Both the position numbers and the translations under genes were made by a program. Under the pieces are notes generated by a model. That model ran no database searches. It was not told where the DNA came from and saw only the letters and a program-made list of their open reading frames with translations. Below are positions 1-12,338 of a stretch of DNA of 64,000 nt, piece after piece; positions within the stretch are counted from its first letter, which is position 1, and each line of letters starts with the position of its first letter. Origin of the DNA: Theristus sp. LFF4_11 (Eukaryota > Nematoda > Chromadorea > Monhysterida > Xyalidae); contig JASANC010004297.1 in the NCBI GenBank assembly GCA_030248135.1, positions 1 through 64,000 of the forward strand, read 5' to 3'.

Positions 1-3
1 GTA

Positions 4-279
4 CAGTGACACCCCCCAGGCGTGGGCCATGCGGGGGGTGCACTATTGTAGAAAATTTTCTGCAAAAAAGCACCCCCACCCCACCCATGTAGATTTTTTC
101 GCTTAAATTTTGAAGGAAAAAACGCTAAATTTTGCTGCAAAACTTTGAAATTACAATGAAGAATGTAAGTTTGTTTATCATATATTTAGCTTATATTATG
201 GACTTTAAAGACAAAAAAATCATGATTTTGGGTCACAGATTTTTGGGTGGTCCGAGAAAATTTTTGGGGGGTGTCACTG
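4..279. mobile_element. MITE with CAGTGACACC inverted ends
   Basis: The first bases, CAGTGACACCCCCC, return as the reverse complement at about 266-279 (GGGGGGTGTCACTG). This makes a 276-bp element with short terminal inverted repeats and an AT-rich centre lacking an ORF. A TA precedes the left end. The right end is followed by TTA, so the TA duplication expected of a Tc1/mariner-type element is only approximate. The window starts at the element, so its left flank cannot be checked. Confidence 0.5.
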
Positions 280-299
280 TTACTTAGGTCCATCTAGGG

Positions 300-690
300 T
301 GTCAGGTTTTCGGGGGGTGGGGGTCGCGTGACCCCCCCCCACCCCCCCACGCGGAGGTCTCGGGTGCTCTGGGGGGGTGTACCCCCCCCACCCCCCCTCG
401 TCTTCGGTACTGGTTTTTATGTCTTTTATTGCGATTATAAATTATCATCATCAGACTTTCAAAAAGGGTCTAAAGCTCTGGGGTGTGGAAAGGAGCCGCC
501 AGAGAAGAGTGTTTAGCACCGTGTCAGTGGCAAGCGCCACCACCATCCTTTCACAAACGTTGATCAGATGATCGTTGTTTGTTGCTGGAAAGATGCAATC
601 TGAAGCAATCACACCAATTTAGCGCTGCTCACGGTCGCACTCTCGTGAACAGTTTTTGTCCACCTTCACGTCCGTGGTCGTCCTTGTCGC
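300..690. other. Gene-free stretch, G/C-homopolymer rich
   Basis: Between 300 and 410 the sequence is a run of short poly-C and poly-G tracts. The rest shows no coding exon, RNA gene or terminal repeat that I can support. Confidence 0.4.
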
Positions 691-757
691 GTCCGTGGCG
701 TAGCGGTAGAACTTCGGCCTACAGTTCTGTAGGTACCGGGTTCGAACCTCGCTGTAG
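691..757 (+). repeat. tRNA-like sequence (SINE head or tRNA pseudogene)
   Basis: An A-box-like TGGCGTAGCGGTAGA is followed about 35 bp later by a B-box-like GGGTTCGAACCTC. These are the internal RNA polymerase III promoter elements of a tRNA gene. The T arm is plausible, but the 5' bases GTCCGTG find no complementary 3' acceptor strand. A functional tRNA is therefore unlikely and a tRNA-derived SINE or pseudogene is more likely. No second copy was seen in the window. Confidence 0.45.
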
Positions 758-977
758 ACAAGACATACTCGTGGAAAATTAGGGTGACCAACGAACATCT
801 AATGGTCTATTCCCTCCTGAGCCGAGGGTAAATTTGGGCTCGGGGCACTATTGCCCGTCTCCGCCGGAGTTTGGTACCTTCGGATTTCCGGAACCGGTGC
901 GCGGATAAATATATAAATTAAAAAAAAATTCACAGAAAAGGCACGCACTGCCTATTCAGAAGGTGCATGACACCCTC

Positions 978-1125
978 GTCCCTCGTGGCCTGGTGGTAGT
1001 GTGTTAGACTACAGTGTGTGCGTTCGGGGGATCGAGCCCCGCCGAGGGATGTATACGCACTTACTGACAAAGAAAGCTCGATGGACGTCCTACTTGACGG
1101 CGTTCTGTACGCTTTTCGCCTTAAA
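978..1125 (+). mobile_element. tRNA-derived SINE, copy 1
   Basis: The head is tRNA-like: TCCCTCG at the 5' side pairs with CGAGGGA after a T arm built on CGGGG-GATCGAG-CCCCG. The A box is TGGCCTGGTGGTAGTG. A body follows with the shared words ACTTACTGACAAAGAAA, CTCGATGG and GACGGCGTTCTGTACGC. The same body and head recur at 37007-37152 and, reversed, at 53509-53652, which defines a dispersed SINE family. The anticodon arm folds poorly, so this is not a working tRNA gene. Confidence 0.7.
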
Positions 1126-1551
1126 CTAACAACACCAACAAGTCGTTGCTTGATGAGATTATCTAACTCCACGCCCATGCAGTAATGAGCGGGGCAGGGT
1201 TTCGGGGGTTCTGGGCCTTACCAGGAACAGGCGGGACGGAGCCGCGGAACAGGCAAACCACCCCCTCCCTAAGTTTATCGGCATACCCAAAATTTGGTCG
1301 AACCTCTAAAACCCCCCTAACTGTACCGGCATACCCTATGATTCTCAAATTATGTTAGCGGCATACCCCTTTTGCAGCAATTTTCTACTTTACCAGGAAC
1401 AGGCCAGAGAAAGGCTCCCGTGCACCTTTGTCTATGACATCAATCACCAAAAGCTGTTTTTTTCAAATACTTTGTAAACGTTTTACTAAAAAACTCCATA
1501 ACCCACTGGTGCACTTCAAGCAAGCGCCCCGCAACCAAGCCACTCGTTCAG

Positions 1552-4500
1552 GCGACACCGTGCACGTCGCGTTCAACAGTTCGCATCGTGACTCACTGGC
1601 TGCTGGTCTCGTGTCTGCAGTGCGTGAGCGGAGCGTCGACGTCACCGTGGAGCGCTCGGTGCAGCCCGACCAATGGCAAAAGGACAGTCGCACGTTTGCG
1701 CTCGTGCAGTCCGTGAACGACGTCACACATCGACGCTTGACCAGGTTGCATCGGCTTTCTAGTTGAACATGCGAACAAACGCCCTAATTCCGCCTGTCTA
1801 GATGCGGTTTTGCAAGTGGTTTCCTCCGCAAAAAAAGAAAAATTGGGGGTTTGAAACAGAGGTGACATGTCTGTCTTTGGGTTTACTCTCCGTCACCGCC
1901 TCCGCCACCCAGCCCGCTCGCACTCAACACGATACGATCTTCAAAATTCTTTGACTCTGTTCCACTGCCGTTCTATTTCTGTCTTAACTGTTTTCCCTTT
2001 GAATTTTATTTTATTTTTAATATTCCAGATGTCTTGACCGACTGTCCACAGCGACGCAGAATTTCCCAGGCAGTCAGCTGCTTCGCAGTCTTTTTCACGA
2101 GCAAGCCTTTCCATCTACTTCCACAGAAGTACCGTTGAATAGTCGGTGTTTATCAGATTTAATTTTGCTTTTTCATTTTTTCAAGTTTTTTTATTCTGAA
2201 AAACGTACAAACGTATGTTGTTACTGGCAGGAACTCGCAGGCTCACCAAACCACACTGCCATACTACGTGCTAGCACAACCTCAGAGAAGAGAACGGTTT
2301 GACAAGGAGGACAATTCATGTTTTTGCAGAATATTTCGACGCGACTCTGAATGATTCGCAGAAAGCAGCGGTGCAACTTTGTGTCAACCGTCAACAATTG
2401 CTCAGCGTTGTGCACGGCCCACCGGGCACCGGCAAAACGCGAACCGTGGCGGAGATTATTCGGCATTGTGTTGCTGCTGGTGAAAAGGTGCTGGCGCCAG
2501 CAGTTCGGTGTTTCCTGTTTACTTTTGTACCTACCCAGTCACAGTCATGATTGTTTTCGAGTGCTCTGTTGAAAGCGCGTTCCAGCGAGCACACGTCAAC
2601 GTGCAGACAAAACAGATGTGAACACAAATGCCGCCATGCTAAAACGCGTTCGGTAGGTCATGTCAGAATACGTGTTTCAACATAGTAAGTATCATTCAAC
2701 ATTCATTTGTCATTCACGTGTCTACGCCCACTAGAGTGATGACCCCCATAAGAGCAGCCGAGACATGTGGTGAGTGTGTGCACAGAGCGGGAGCGTGTTG
2801 TGCTGTGTGACGCAGGTGCTCGTGTGCGCACCCTCCAACGTCGCCGTCGACAACGTCATTGAGCGACTCGTCTCGCTGTCCGCCAACGAGCAGCCGCCGA
2901 GCGCACGTGCACCCCGAAATGCGGCGTTACGCCCGCGAATCGTGCGAATCGGCCATCCGGCTCGAAGTCACCCGGCCATTCGCGCGTACACGCTCGACGC
3001 GCAACTGGACAATCACGAGCAGTCGCCGTTGATCGAGGACGTTCGTCGTGAAATGGTGTGCTGCATGCAGCGTGTGCGACACTCTGCTGAGTGATACAGC
3101 AATGGGTGGCATTCACAACAAAGCTGCATCACCAGAACACTGTGAACGCAGTGTGCGGCTTGATTCACGGTTCCATGATTTTCAGGACGCGCCAAAAATG
3201 CGCGGTACGGAGCGCAAAGAGCTGCGCGACGAGCTGCACGACCGCGAGCGGAGAGCGATCTTGGACGTGCTCGGCTCCGTTCGCAACTTTCGCTCGGCTT
3301 TTTTTGCGATGTTCTTTGATCGCTTCAGTTTTAATGATCGGTATAATTTCATTTTTTCTCAACCTGCACAGGCGGACGTTGTGTGCGCAACGTTGACGTC
3401 GGCTTCAACGGACGATTATCCGATGAAGGTGCTGAGCGAGAGAGGCTTCGATGTTGTCGTTATTGACGAGTGCGCTCAGGTGAAAGTATCGCCGTTTGGT
3501 TGTTTTTGGAAAAAAAATATTCATTCGCCAAAAATAACACCCAGAAACAGTTCCGCTTTTCCTTTTGGTCCATTATTCGCATGCGGCCGTGACTGATTTT
3601 AGAGCGCTTGCTGGAATTGCGCAACACCACTGTGTGGCGGAGCGGATTGAATTGTTTTTTAGACGCACAGAAATAACGTGCGAGACACTGCGAAAGCACT
3701 CGTGACAACGCGAGCACGTTTGACTGAATGAGCCTGCTTCAGGCAACCGAAGTGGCGTGTTGGCTGGCACTGTTGCAAGGCAGACGGTGTGTGCTCGCTG
3801 GCGACCACTGTCAACTGCCGCCGACCGTGATTTCGCAAATGTTAGTGCTTGCGCTCATCATGAAACGACCAAACTGAACGAACAGGCCAATGCGATTCAC
3901 AAAGCACAACCGATGCGGGAAACTTGTCCTTGGAAAACAATTCGATAAGAGAAGCAAACATGCCCGAAAGGAAAACACACGTCCGAAAGGACATGGTTTC
4001 ATAGGGGGTGGACATCAGGAGTCAGGACGTGAAGAAAGTCACATATTTAGTGCCGCCCGTGATGGTTTGTTGCGCACATTGATGCACCGAATTGAGGCCG
4101 AGTTCAAAAGCGAGCTACCGTTCATACGACGCCTGTTAACGGTGCAATATCGAATGCACGCCGACATCATGCACTGGTCTTCTGAGGCGTTCTATGAGTC
4201 GCAACTGTCGGCGCATGATTCGGTGAAATCGCACACGTTGGCGTTAGTGCTTGAGTTGTTTGGTGGTTGCTTAGTTTCTGTTGCAACCGTTTGTTGTCTT
4301 TCTAGATTTGCAATCTGTTCCGAGAAACGCTTGTTATTTATGATAGGGCTGTTTGAAAAAGGAAAGTTATCATGCACACTGTGACCTAGAGTTGAGGACA
4401 GTTACGTCATGTGTAACCGTCCATAATGATTTCCGTTGTTTTTGTGTTTCAAAGCAGCGTCTTAGAGCAGTAATCCAATTGTTAAGTCACTTGATGAAAT

Positions 4501-7500
4501 TGTTATCTTTCCTGAGTGAAGAAACTCAAATGCAATAATTGTTTTGTTGTTTTTCTGTGCATGTCAATTTCATTCGCAGTGACATTCGAGAGCGGGGTGC
4601 ATTCGAGTGCGATGCCGACGGCGACACGGCAGCGGTCGTGCACGCTCCGTTGTGCTTGATCGACACGGACGCGTGTGGCGAGCAAATGCACGAACTCGTT
4701 GGCGACTGCGACGACTCGAAGGCTAACATTGGTCGGAAATCTCGCATAAAGTCTGCAGTCTGCTGAACACATCACTCTGTGACGGTCGCAAACAAACGTT
4801 ATTGTGACGGAGTGTAATGTTTACAGACGAAAACAACTTTGCCGGATCAATCTTGTCGCGTGGATCGCGTTTTGTTTTGTAGAATCTGGGAATTGTCCTG
4901 TCATTATTTTGTTGTCTTTCACCTAAGGCGAGCTGAAGCTCGTGTTTCTGCACGTAAAACTGTTGGTGGAAGCGGGTATTCGACCGTCGCAGATTGCCGT
5001 CATTTCGCCGTACAACTTTCAGGTGCGCTTGCTTTGTTTAGTTGAATGAAAGTTCAGTTTGTTTTGTGTCTCGGCTGTTTTTTGCCACGTTTTCCGATTT
5101 ATTTTTGGCCTATAAAATGAATGGCTTTCACAATACGTTCCAAGAAGAGATGTGTGTTTCCCATGACATCCATCGGAAATGCGGCGTCGACTCATTCTGA
5201 ATAACCGGAAACAGCTGTCGAAGAGATTCATTTTTTTTCATCTGCATTTGTCAGTGCACATTTTCAACCGCGTTTTGCGATCATGAGCATTTACAACAAC
5301 TAGCACGCGTGTGTGCCAATACACTGCGCACGTGCCAAGTGTGCCAGCTGTGTGCCGTTGCTTTGGTTGATGTACTGGAACACGTTGCAGGTGCAATTGA
5401 TTCGAACGCACGTTTCTGCGATTTATCCATCGTTAGTCGTACGCAGCATTGACGGTTTCCAAGGACAAGAAGCGGAAGCTGTCATTTTATCGTTGACACG
5501 ATCGAATCAAGAGCGTAAGTAGACTATTTATCATGTTCAAGTATTACAACCAGCTGCTGGACATAGCTGAGTAGTCTCAATAATTGTTCCTAGTTCGTGT
5601 CCGCCGGGTTTGACGTTTTTGTTTGTGCTGGGTTGAAGCGAGAAAGTGAAATGAAATCAGGTTTTGTAGACCCCGTCGATTGTTGTGAATGATGCAGTAC
5701 ATAGGGCTATCAACGGGAAGAAAAGTCTTTTTTTCTCAAAAAAAAACGGTTTTTCCCGAGTGTTTGTGTGTGCTGTAAAAAGCACGTGAAACACGCGTCA
5801 AGTGTACGGTCTTCAAACAAGTTTGTTACCCAGCCTATTAGAAAAAAAACATAACGGGGAGTTTCACGCTGATATTCGACACTAAAATACTGGAGGAAAC
5901 CGCATTTAAAGTTTGAGTTGAGCATATGTAGAGAGAAGAGAGACACAAGTCTCGCAGTCGCAAGGTCTCACCTCAGTTGCGGTTGTTCTATGGTCTTTTA
6001 CTAGCTACCCTTTTCCGACTGCTCTCACGAACAGGCCACGTCGGTTTCCTGAGCGACCGCCGTCGCATGAACGTGGCCGTGACACGTGCGCGGCGTCACC
6101 TCTGCTTGATTTGTGACACGGCGACGGTGGCCTGCGAGCCGGCACTGGCCAGTCTGATCCGCTTTGTGCAGCACTGCGAGCGAGCCGTTCTGAAATCGGC
6201 GGCCGAGTATTTCGGTTAGTGGTGTTGTGGTTTTGCATCTTGGTTTTCCTTTTTTGTTCAGCGTGCGTGCGCTTGCTTACTCGTTTGAAAACGTGTGTGT
6301 ATGAGCCAGCTGATTATGCGCCGTTGTACAGTGACAAACGAACGCATTGGCATACGCGCTTTGCAGCCAGATCGTTCTTGTGTTTGCGGATCTGTTTATA
6401 TCCCCGCACAACATTACAACTATCGTTGTATCTAGCTAGCTTTGATAAGCTGCATTGGAGAATTGCGCGTGTTTCAATGTGTTTTGTCACACGGAAACAG
6501 AAAACGATGCAAGACATTTTCAGACCAACTTGATGACGTGCCATTCAACGTTGATATGGCTGTCTCGAAAACAACACACTCGTTAGCCAGTCAGCATTCC
6601 GCGCTTGATTCGGCGCGAAAATCAAATGGCACTGCGGCAAAACAGAAGAACGCTCAACGTTTGAAAAATGAAAAAAGGTGGTGTTGCTGTTCGTTTGTGG
6701 CTTTGCATTTTGCTCTGGTTAGTGGGCGCACTGTACGGTGCCAGTGTACACTTTGTTGTGACACTTTGATGTTGCGCGGTGTGACAGACAAACACACTGG
6801 CGCACGTGACATGGTGGGTGCGTCGCCATGTTGCCATGTCCGGTGGTGCCACTGCAACATTGCCCTCTTCGTACAACCACTCAACTCCTGCGTGAAAATG
6901 TGCGTTGTCATCATGATGTTTCTCTTTCAGTATCAGCGCACTGCCAACAACAGCTAGCAGGCAGCAGACACACGAATCAGACGAGCGCGCGCATTTCGCG
7001 CAATGGACGGCAGGAATGCGCGAGCAACTGTGCGCGTTTGCAAAGTTCGATTGCAACGATGACGACAGCGTGCGTGCGTGGCATCTACCAAGTACGCTGT
7101 CCAACAGCGAACGTCGCGTTTTGCATGAGCTCTGCGAAGAATTGGGTGGTTTGCGGCATGAGAGCGAGGGGATAGCAAGTGGGCGGCACTTGGTCATTCG
7201 AAGAAGCTGCCGTGAACGTCCACAATCGCAATGCGAATCCGCCAACGAAACTCGTCAGCTTCAAAGTCTGTCTGAAAACCAATTCGAAAATGAGACGCTC
7301 TCAGTTCCGATCGGCGAAATTGTTGCCCCTGCTTGTGGAGATGAACAAAACAGCGAAGTAAACTCACCCGAAAAACCTGCGTGCTCGAGTGAAACCGCCA
7401 AGCCGCCAAGAAGCCGAACAGAGGACGCAACGCGAAATGCCGCCAGTTCAGCAGTGCCAAACTCCGACAGAGCCCCGACGAGCGCCGGGAAACAAAGGAA

Positions 7501-8139
7501 TACACGCAGAGCAAAGAAGCCGCAGAAAACTCAGTTGGCGACGACGACAGCGACCGACGACGACGCTCTGTTGGAGCAGGCGGTGCGCTCGGCGACTCGG
7601 TGCTCGCACTCGCTCTGCACTGCTTCAGTGGCCGTGTTGTCGTTGGAATGCCGTCATTGTCGCGCCAGATTCTGCACGAGACACGCGCTTGCTGAGGTGG
7701 GCACACGGACACGAAACACGTATCTGTTCATTCATTCGAAAAACCGGTGTTTAATGATGTGATTAATTGTTTGCAGCAAAAGTAAAAGGCAGTTTTTCCC
7801 TAAACTTTTTTGAACAAACTGTTTTGTACTCTCAAAAAACCAGTGTTTGTTTTGTACTTGATTCCTATGGCCAAAGTTGCGTGTTTTACATTTCCGTGCA
7901 ATTCACTGTTCAACACAAACGAGAGCATTCGCCCAAACACTGTGAAGGTGCACGGCTGTGGTGACGCGGCTCGCCAGTGGGCGCGCGCCGAGTTCCGTAG
8001 TGAAATGCTGCAAGTGCCCGGTGGGCGACGCAACGAGACGCCAAAGACGGTAGAGAAACGGGCGAGCTTGCAGAGGAAGTTGGATGCGAAACTGGCCAAC
8101 ATGGCTGCGCAGAGGACGGCCACGAACAAGAAGAAATGA
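1552..8139 (+). CDS. IGHMBP2: IGHMBP2/SMUBP-2 family DNA/RNA helicase (5' end not found)
   Basis: Superfamily 1B, Upf1-like 5'-3' helicase. The human relative associates with ribosomes and tRNA-related factors. Exons read by eye: 1552-1745 (ends NDVTHRRLTR), 2030-2134, 2330-2487 (Walker A GPPGTGKT), 2816-3055 (APSNVAVDN), 3186-3278, 3372-3479 (Walker B VVVIDECAQ), 3743-3840 (LAGDHCQLPPT), 4051-4242 (TVQYRMH), 4580-4731, 4928-5022 (VISPYN), 5391-5514 (SIDGFQGQEAEAV), 6035-6214 (MNVAVTRARRH), about 6961-7696 (R3H domain, linker, first half of the AN1 finger) and 7948-8139 (finger end and basic coiled tail, stop TGA). Domain order and the C-terminal AN1 finger match IGHMBP2 rather than Upf1 or senataxin. 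Most exons join in phase; the acceptor near 6961-6981 is unsettled. The exon(s) for the first roughly 80 residues, and so the start codon, were not identified. Confidence 0.9.
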
Positions 8140-8522
8140 ACGCACCGCACGATTGATATTGTGACCGCCTGCTCTGAAGACACAGCGCTCTTATGATGGC
8201 ACGGTCATGTTGCACAGTCACACACAAACACACAAAAACACTGACACGCGCGCTCCTGTGATACCGCATCAGTGCGTGTGCTGCATTGTGATTGGGCGAC
8301 ATTGCTGTCCCATAACAGAGTGACCTGTCGTCAGATCAGCACCTTGTTTTTGTGATTCTTCGTTTTGTAGTTTTTGCAGCTTGTTTACTGGTAGCCGTTG
8401 CTCAAATCATTGCTCGCTTTACTAGTTGGTGCCTTTTCTCTCATCGCTATTTCTTTCCGTTGCCCATTTATTATGAATCTGTGATTTTACTGTACTTGTG
8501 CCGTGGAAACGTAATTCCTTGT

Positions 8523-8528
8523 GAATAA
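8523..8528 (+). terminator. Poly(A) signal for the IGHMBP2 gene
   Basis: An AATAAA lies about 385 bp after the helicase stop codon. It is the first canonical hexamer downstream and is followed by T/G-rich sequence. Confidence 0.5.
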
Positions 8529-8529
8529 A

Positions 8530-9170
8530 AGTTCAATTTCGGTCATGTGTGGAAATTTTTCTTCTTGATCTTGTGTCGATTGTGTTTATCAAAATCGCAC
8601 AGCTGGCATTCACTTTGCCGCAGATTACATAGGTTGAATTGAATTTCTGCTTGCTATTTATGGAGATACAAATTTTCAGTCATTTTGAGACATCTACAGT
8701 GTGCAACCCGTGCCTACTGTCTGTAGGTCGAATCGAAATTAGGAAGTCTAGAAATTGACGACAAATGGAATTCGAACCGTGTCATTTGCCGAAACCGGTG
8801 GCCGCCTGGGCACACACGCCCGCATTGAAAGAGTCATGTGGTGTAAGTGTCGGCAAAATGTTTATTAATCGGAAAGTACTTGTCTGGTAGTTTTTCTGAC
8901 GTGTTACCCAGTCGCAAATAAACCCTATTTTTTGGATAGCGCCCCCAATTTGGAACCATATCGATTGCGATTTGTTGCTGCATCGCCAGTTCATGTAAAC
9001 TTGAAACTTTAGCAGCCCAGTTGGTGCCTTCTTTTCTAACAGCCTGTCTGCGTACGTTTTGAGCTGGAAAGTTTTTTGAAAGTGTTCAACTAAACGCCAA
9101 ACAAACCGCGTGCTTTGAGCGTTGTGTAATCTGCGTCGACGCAAACTGCTGGGCGCCATTGCCGTTGGTT
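8530..9170. other. Intergenic stretch before PSMB6
   Basis: No convincing exon was read here. It should hold the promoter and the prosequence exon of the proteasome gene, because the first recognised exon begins exactly at the mature Thr1. I could not identify that exon. Confidence 0.3.
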
Positions 9171-9174
9171 GCAG

Positions 9175-10952
9175 ACGACGCTGATCGCGGTGGAGTACGC
9201 TGACGGCGTGCTGCTGGGCGCCGACAGTCGCACGTCCATGGGCACGTTCGTGTCCGGACGCGTCTCGGACAAACTGACGCCCGTCACCGAGCACGTGTTC
9301 GTCTGTCGCTCCGGCTCCAGCGCCGACACGCAGGCGATCACGGACATCGTCAAGTATCGCGTCGACATTCTGCGGTCGGTACGCTTCGGTCGTGTGATAC
9401 ATGAAAGTTGTGCACAGTTTCACTACTGTTACAATAATAATGATGCCGTGCTGTTGCACAGTCGCAAACAAACATACTCGCACGCTTATCAGGTTTCGTA
9501 TCACAGCGGCGCGCGTGTTAGCGTGTTGTTACTGTGCAACATTACTGTGTGAGGTGGTCCAGACTTTTATCTTTTCATGTATGTAGTTCTGCGACTCGAT
9601 GCACGCGTGGATGGCAGAACAGTTTCGTGGGTGACGCGGGAATTCAAAATCGGCGAAGGTCCCGAGATTCGAGCGGGTCATTTTGCCAGTTTTGGAATTG
9701 CCGCACCAACATGAAACTGCATGAACTTGCAAACGCCTTGAGTCGCAGCAGCAAAACGACAGATATTGCTGTCCTCAAGTGTTTGTGCATTTCTGTTCAG
9801 CTGGCAGGAAGGCCGCATGCCAACGGTGGAGCGCACAGCGCAGTTGTTCCGTCAGTACTGCTACGATTATCGTGACTCGCTTTCGGCCAGTGTGCTCGTG
9901 TGCGGCTGGGACAAGCAGCTTGGTGGACAGGTGTCGTTGTCGGTTGTGGGTCACCTTATGCGGCAAACAAATTTTCGATTTTGAAACGGTGTTACGCCTT
10001 ACGTTGATACGGCAGTTTCGTCGACATAGGACAGATATACCCGTGCTGTGATGCGGTGCTCACGTATTGCGTGGATTTGCCGTAACGTGGTGCACCGCAT
10101 AGGGAAGTGAAGAAAGCGAAGCAACAGCAAGTGCCCTTTTTGACAGTTGCAATGGTCCACCGCCCTTTCCGGTGCAGGTCTACTCGATCCCGATCGGCGG
10201 TTTCGTCAGTCGCCAGCGGTCGGCGGCCTCTGGCAGCGGCTCGTCGTTTGTGCACGGATTCTTGGACAGCCAGTGGAAGCCGAACATGAGCGAGCAAGAG
10301 GCCGAGACATTCGTTTTGAATGGTTCGACTCGAGTCGATTTTTTGAGAAGCTGATAGACGCAGACTGACGGATGCAGCTTTTTTGGAAAGACCAGCATTT
10401 TCTTGCGCACGGTAACGCTCAGAGCGCACAAATCACCGCAAACGAACGCTCGTGTGCGTGCGTGGTAGTGTGTGGTGTGCCAGTGTGTTTGTGTGCGAGT
10501 AAGTTGTGTCCACACAATGCGGTTTCCTTGACACAATTCGAATGCAACATTTGTGTGTGTGTTCAATCTGTTTATGGTGTAGGATTGTACGGAGACCTAC
10601 TGTACTCTCTGTCCATGTGTCCATAATTTTTATATTCGCTTGTCCATTCCATAATTCAGCGTATCGGTTCTCGACGCTGGTTGTGCCGCGCGGTCATGTC
10701 GATCAATAAAAATAGAACAATCGTGCCGGGACCGAGTCCCCTGTCGATACCGTAATCTCTCTGCCACCCCAATCTATTGCAGCGGTCACTCTGGCGATGC
10801 ACCGCGACGGCAGCAGCGGCGGTGTGTGCCGCCTGGGCGCCTTGACCGAGGCAGGCATGAAACGCAAGATTTTCACGTTGGACTCTGTCGAGCATCAACT
10901 GCCGAAATTACTGCTTCCGGAGCCGTACGGAAATGTGCCCGTGGAAGTGTGA
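9175..10952 (+). CDS. PSMB6: 20S proteasome subunit beta type-6 (beta-1, caspase-like)
   Basis: Catalytic beta-1 subunit of the 20S proteasome, an N-terminal threonine hydrolase. Exons: 9175-9374, 9801-9930, 10178-10322 and 10783-10952 (TGA). The first opens with TTLIAVEY, so the mature catalytic Thr1 is the first codon after the splice acceptor. GADSRT supplies the Asp17 motif, SDKLTP the Lys33 motif and HRDGSSGGV the Ser129/Ser169-type loop. All phases agree. The Thr1-to-stop length of about 200 residues is normal for the family. An exon for the cleaved prosequence must lie upstream but was not recognised. The intron at 9375-9800 carries a foldback MITE copy. The motif set fits beta-1 better than beta-2 or beta-5. 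Confidence 0.9.
9586..9748. mobile_element. Foldback MITE, copy 1 (in a PSMB6 intron)
   Basis: The element opens with CTGCGACTCGATGC and closes with CCTTGAGTCGCAG. Inside are an inner inverted pair, TGACGCGGGAATTCAAAAT and TTTTGGAATTGCCGCA. It can fold back over nearly its whole length and encodes nothing. Confidence 0.75.
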
Positions 10953-12338
10953 TTGATGCACGATGGCTGCAGTTGAACTGCAAAGCGTAGACAATCAGCT
11001 GATTGGCTGCTTTTGCATGGGGCTCTCGGATTGGTCCAAGCAGCTCGACGCAGCCAATCAGAAAGCCAGAATGCACTGATTGCATATGCTTCACTGTTTG
11101 ACTGCATGTAGCGTTTTTTCAATTGTGATTTTTCCCATTTCATTCAGTGTGTTTTGTTGAGTTTGTTGTGTTTTGACTTGATTTGTTCAGTGGTCAGCCG
11201 GTGATTTTCGATTGAGTTTTGTGTTTGCCGGTCGTTTTGCTTTGTTCGATAACATGAATATCATGCTGTTTTATTTGTGGGTGGATTATTGTTGTTGATT
11301 TCTCGGTTTTTATGGCTATATGTCTACGACCTGCGTAACCTTGAAATAAAAATATTGTTCTCATGCTGCGGATTACAGTTTTTTTCTACAAGTTTTATTC
11401 GTTCGTTGTCGACCAATCATACCTGCCATCCCATGTAGTAACGTTCATTCAAATTCATGGATTGTGTTCAACAATTGCTAGCTGCATGCGTATTTTCCAT
11501 TGAACTGTAGAAAATTTCGCGAATGGTTGAAAAACGTCCTGGCTCGAAGCCTTTGTACCAAATCCTTTTGTATTAATAGTTAGTTACCCACCACGCAGTC
11601 AATTGGTGACCAAATGTCCATTAACGTTGAACTAGCCCGCGTGTGCAAGTGTGTTTCTGGTCACTGTGCAGTACGTTGTGAGCTTATTGCAGAACTTGTC
11701 TTCAGATGAGAACCGAATTCGAAATTTGCAGTAAATATAAAACTGGCTTTTTTGAAGTTCTTTTCACGCAGCTAAACTTTGCTTCACAATTCAGTGTAAT
11801 TTTAAACGAACTGTCCAATTTGAAATCTCCGCGTTTCACTCATTCGCCACTGTCTATGCTGACAGCGGTAGCGCCTCGTTCCAGTTGGCCGATTTCAGTG
11901 TTACGCAATCTCAGTGCTATTGTTGCATCAGTCTCATTCCAAGTGAGTTTTGGGATTAGTTAGTTGTGTTTGAGTCTGGGTCTTAGGTTTCGTTTTTGTG
12001 TCTTAATTAAACACGACAGTCACTTCAGACGAACACTGCACTATAGCACTTTTGGTTGTTGTGACTGTGCAGTGTGCAGCATATCAGATTGGGTTGATTG
12101 ACTGTTTTTTCTTTGAACCAGTTCTCTGTTCTGTACTTGCTTTTCACAGAGATACAGTCGCACCGGCGAATTGTGCATTCTGGCATGCTGATTGGGATAA
12201 TTGGAACACCCCAATTTGTGGGGTCGGACCAATCAGTGAGCCAGATTGAAAAGCAGCCATTGAACAGATTGCCCATGATTTAGCGTTCGTGCCACATAAT
12301 TTCTGTAAATTCAGATTTTATTTCCTGTTCTTTTGCAG
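10953..12338. other. Intergenic stretch between PSMB6 and HARS
   Basis: An AATAAA near 11344 is the likely PSMB6 poly(A) signal. The rest is T/G-rich with no exon or terminal repeat that I can support. The promoter of the histidyl-tRNA synthetase gene presumably lies towards its right end. Confidence 0.4.

Noticed and set aside
985..1050. A functional tRNA gene
   Set aside because: The acceptor and T arms pair but the anticodon arm does not, and the same sequence with a shared downstream body recurs at two other sites, so it is a SINE head.
6622..7245. A 207-codon minus-strand frame opposite the helicase gene
   Set aside because: It is antisense to the R3H exon, Cys/Ser-rich in a way typical of shadow frames, and has no recognisable domain.
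8782..9504. A 240-codon minus-strand frame over the PSMB6 first exon
   Set aside because: It is a shadow frame; the plus strand has an unmistakable proteasome exon with correct splice phases.
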